64,000 nt of DNA from assembly GCF_031834595.1 (NCBI RefSeq), contig NZ_CP115541.1, positions 2,846,501 through 2,910,500 of the forward strand, read 5' to 3'. Shown piece after piece: positions 61,815 through 64,000 of the stretch. Origin of the DNA: Stenotrophomonas oahuensis. GTDB lineage: Bacteria > Pseudomonadota > Gammaproteobacteria > Xanthomonadales > Xanthomonadaceae. The notes under the pieces are model-generated. The model saw only the letters and a list, made by a program, of their open reading frames with translations, did no database searches and had not been told where the DNA came from. Numbering within the stretch: the first letter of the stretch is position 1; every line of letters starts with the position of its first letter. Position numbers and translations under genes: made by a program.

Positions 61815-62517
61815 TGCCGCGGGCCACTTCAGCGGCGACGCTGGCCGCCAGGCTACGGCCGCCGCGCTCGGCACCCCGTGCCGCGCGTTGGTCGCCACCG
61901 GCGGGCGTGCGCAGTGCCTGCAGCAGGTGCTGCGCCAGGTCATCGGGCCACAGCGATTCCACCGCGCCCATCGCCACGTAATTCTCCACGCCCGGCGCAA
62001 ACACCGGCGAGCTCTGGCTGAGCGCCTGCAGCTTCTCCAGCGGCTGCTTGGTCACCCGCGCCATCGCGCGCAGGTCCATCACTCGCACCTGTGCGTCGGG
62101 CAGGGCGTGGATGTGGTCGGCCATCAGCCCGAACGACAGGAAGCCACCGCTGACCGATTCGCCGTACACCAGGGTCACCAGCAGCGCACCACGCCGGCGC
62201 GCCAGGTCCAGGGTCTGTGCCAGATGCGCGAAGTAACCATTGATGCCCAGCAGTTCGTCGCGCCGCGCCAGCCGCTGACCGGCAGTATCCACCAGCATCA
62301 CGATCGGGCGTTGCGGATGTTCGGCGGTGCTGGTCAGCACGGTATCGGCCAAGGCCAGGGCGTGGTCAACGCCGACTTCGATCTTGTCGATGGTGCCAAT
62401 CACGGTGACCACACCGTCTTCGGTGCGCGCTGTACCGCCCAGTACCGCGTCGTTGACCGTGATGTCGTGGCCGAGCGGAAACAGCGCGTCCAGCAGCGTC
62501 TGCAGTGCTACGGTCAT
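61807..62517 (-). CDS. mdcE: malonate decarboxylase gamma subunit
   Basis: 236 residues of the crotonase-like carboxyltransferase type (IVMLVDTAGQRLARRDELLG; LLVTLVYGESVSGGFLSFGL). With MdcD it forms the enzyme that decarboxylates malonyl-S-ACP to acetyl-S-ACP. Overlaps mdcD by 4 bases and mdcG by 8. Confidence 0.95.
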   Translation of the reverse strand: MTVALQTLLDALFPLGHDITVNDAVLGGTARTEDGVVTVIGTIDKIEVGVDHALALADTVLTSTAEHPQRPIVMLVDTAGQRLARRDELLGINGYFAHLAQTLDLARRRGALLVTLVYGESVSGGFLSFGLMADHIHALPDAQVRVMDLRAMARVTKQPLEKLQALSQSSPVFAPGVENYVAMGAVESLWPDDLAQHLLQALRTPAGGDQRAARGAERGGRSLAASVAAEVARGNA

Positions 62518-63422
62518 GGCAGGCTCCGGGCGGCGGTGGCGGCAAGGAAGGCATCGGTGTCCAGCAGTGGCAGCCGCTCCGGTTCGGCGATGCCCTGGCG
62601 GGTCCAGATGTCCAGGCCATCACGGCAGTCGCCCCAGGCCTGCACGCGGGCCTGCAGGGCGGTATGCCGTGCCTGCAGCGCGTGCAGGGCCGCGTCGGTG
62701 TCCGTGCTTGAGGTGTCCGGCTGCAGCGCGTCGTAGGCCGCGTCGGCGAAGGCGTCCATCGCATCGGCCACCAGCACCTGGGCCTGGTCGATCAGATAGC
62801 GGTGTTTGCCACCGGTGACGCGCCAGACCAATGCACGGTCGCGCGCATCGAATTCTTCCACCCCACGCACGGTTTCGATTACTTCAGGGCCAGACAACGA
62901 GAGGCGGCCCTCTTCAGACATGATGACCGTGCTGCAGCAGCGGGCGACGATGCCCATGCCGCCGAAGGCACCGTTGCCGCTGCCAATCAGCGCCAGCACC
63001 GGCACACCCACCGCACGTGCGGCCAGCGTGGCACGCATGATTTCGGAGATGGCAATCAGGCCGGCATTGGCCTCGTGCAGGCGCACACCGCCGGTGTCGA
63101 GCAGCAGCAGGACGCCGTCGGGACGGGTCTGTGCCGCGCGCTGCAGCAGGCCGGTGAGTTTGGCTCCGTGCACTTCGCCGACCCCACCGCCCATGAACGG
63201 TCCCTGCTGGGCCGCGATCAGCACGGATTTTCCGCGCAGCGTGCCGCTGCCGATCACGATGCCGTCATCGAAGGCGGCAGGCTGGTCCAGCTGCGCCAGA
63301 TGCGGGCTGGTCATGCGTCGGGCCGGGCCAAGGAACTCGTTGAAGCTGCCCGTATCGAGCAAAGCCGCGATACGCTCGCGGGCATCGGCCTCGTAATAGC
63401 TGTGTCGTTGTGTGCGGGTCAT
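62514..63422 (-). CDS. mdcD: malonate decarboxylase beta subunit
   Basis: 302 residues, carboxyltransferase fold (IAALLDTGSFNEFLGPARRM; SVLIAAQQGPFMGGGVGEVH; GVLLLLDTGGVRLHEANAGL; GVPVLALIGSGNGAFGGMGI). It is the partner of MdcE in malonyl-ACP decarboxylation. Overlaps mdcC by 4 bases and mdcE by 4. Confidence 0.95.
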   Translation of the reverse strand: MTRTQRHSYYEADARERIAALLDTGSFNEFLGPARRMTSPHLAQLDQPAAFDDGIVIGSGTLRGKSVLIAAQQGPFMGGGVGEVHGAKLTGLLQRAAQTRPDGVLLLLDTGGVRLHEANAGLIAISEIMRATLAARAVGVPVLALIGSGNGAFGGMGIVARCCSTVIMSEEGRLSLSGPEVIETVRGVEEFDARDRALVWRVTGGKHRYLIDQAQVLVADAMDAFADAAYDALQPDTSSTDTDAALHALQARHTALQARVQAWGDCRDGLDIWTRQGIAEPERLPLLDTDAFLAATAARSLP

Positions 63423-63739
63423 TGCGGGGCTCCTTCGTGCAGCGCCTGCACCGCCTGGTCCAGACGCAGGCTGACCACCGCCGGGGTGGCCCCGGCATCA
63501 TTGATCGACACCTGCACATCGCGCAGCGGATGGCGCGCCGCGAAATCGGCGATCACCGCCTGCCAGATGCTGCCGAAGCCGGAGGCGGCGGTCACGATGC
63601 GCACCTGCATCGCGCCGTCCAGCGGTGCTGCTTCCAGCAGGACTTCGAGATTGCCCGAGGCCAGCACGCCGACCAGCACGGCCTGGGGCGGGAAGTGCAC
63701 GGCGGTGTGGCCGTCGAATCGATAATCGAGGGTTTCCAT
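63419..63739 (-). CDS. mdcC: malonate decarboxylase acyl carrier (delta) subunit
   Basis: 106 residues (LDYRFDGHTAVHFPPQAVLV; GVLASGNLEVLLEAAPLDGA). The SGNLE segment contains the serine that receives the 2'-(5''-phosphoribosyl)-3'-dephospho-CoA group. Start 9 bases after the mdcA stop; overlaps mdcD by 4 bases. Confidence 0.93.
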   Translation of the reverse strand: METLDYRFDGHTAVHFPPQAVLVGVLASGNLEVLLEAAPLDGAMQVRIVTAASGFGSIWQAVIADFAARHPLRDVQVSINDAGATPAVVSLRLDQAVQALHEGAPQ

Positions 63740-63748
63740 ATGCGCTCC

Positions 63749-64000
63749 TTACCAGTTGCGGAAACGCTTGGGCGGGTCGTAAAGGCCACCGGACCAGCGC
63801 ACCAGGTCTTTCACCGAACGCGCGGCCAGCAGGTCGCGGCTGGCATCGCGCGGGTTGATGCCCAGGTCCTCCGGGCGCTGGATCACGCCACGGTCGCGCA
63901 GGTTTTCCACGATGGCGCGATCACGCCCCAGGCCCACGGCGGTGTAGCCGGAGACCCCGCGGATCGCCTGCTCGCGTTCTTCCGGGGTGTGACACAGCAG
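63749..64000 (-). CDS. mdcA: malonate decarboxylase alpha subunit, C-terminal part
   Basis: The frame is open to the right edge; 83 C-terminal residues are visible (REQAIRGVSGYTAVGLGRDR; DASRDLLAARSVKDLVRWSG; ending PPKRFRNW). MdcA is the acetyl-S-ACP:malonate ACP transferase. Its N-terminal part and the cluster promoter lie outside the window. Gene order A-C-D-E-G-B-H then carrier and GntR. Confidence 0.92.
   Translation of the reverse strand: MLCHTPEEREQAIRGVSGYTAVGLGRDRAIVENLRDRGVIQRPEDLGINPRDASRDLLAARSVKDLVRWSGGLYDPPKRFRNW

Overview
The window looks like a piece of a Stenotrophomonas-type genome (Lysobacterales/Xanthomonadaceae). The reasons are high GC, Xanthomonad-style TonB-dependent receptors, and at least 20 short palindromic repeats that carry a GTAG tetranucleotide at one end (gtagagccacgc..gcgtggc, gtagggacacgcc..gcgtgtcc, gtagagccgggc..gcccggc). 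These match the SMAG/REP elements known from S. maltophilia. No rRNA, tRNA, CRISPR array, transposase or prophage was seen. All product names come from reading the proteins; no database search was possible.

Layout. 1-623 is a truncated LacI-type regulator. 1350-3565 is accessory: a SymE-like toxin, a putative antitoxin with a zeta-type kinase whose C-terminus looks frameshifted, and a DEDDh exonuclease. 3575-7752 pairs RNA 2'-phosphotransferase KptA with a zinc operon (His-rich TonB receptor, methyltransferase, Zur) under a palindromic Zur-like box. ssb follows. 8695-12293 is AT-richer accessory DNA: an OLD-family ATPase-TOPRIM nuclease overlapping a small MbcA/ParS-like gene, then a nucleotidyltransferase whose HEPN partner is truncated, and a HigA-like fragment.

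12435-22283 is a self-contained sugar regulon, probably of the 3-keto-glycoside type. A rightward arm encodes an isomerase, a GMC dehydrogenase, a gluconate-dehydrogenase-like small subunit and a DUF1080 hydrolase. A convergent leftward arm encodes a cytochrome c, a TIM-barrel enzyme, a Gfo/Idh oxidoreductase, an MFS transporter and an epimerase-like enzyme. The LacI gene lies beside the second arm, and each arm starts at a copy of the same palindrome, TGCAATCGATTGCA.

22171-41739 is mixed: Na/Pi cotransporter, an unknown envelope trio, aldo/keto reductase, FG-GAP lipoprotein, two sulfatases with Lys/Ala-rich tails and no signal peptide, DUF1254 lipoprotein, SF1 helicase, a TetR-controlled metallo-beta-lactamase-fold hydrolase, two DUF1801 proteins, a metallophosphoesterase and an ArsR-linked cupin/DUF2867 fusion. 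41769-48365 encodes one giant protein of about 2198 residues ending in a deaminase-like domain. It is divergent from a FecI-FecR-TonB receptor-PHP phosphoesterase locus (48433-54671). 54732-56966 holds small genes and an MHS-family transporter. 57126-64000 is a malonate decarboxylase cluster (mdcA partial, then C, D, E, G, B, H) with a carrier and a GntR regulator.

The GTAG repeats touch coding sequence repeatedly. In six intact genes the TAG of GTAG is the stop codon (3014, 4389, 31269, 31329, 38163 and 56966). In two others a repeat is read through as protein (start of mdcB, end of the cupin/DUF2867 gene). The strongest candidates for something new are the giant deaminase-tipped protein, the OLD nuclease/MbcA-like pair, and the two-operator convergent sugar regulon.
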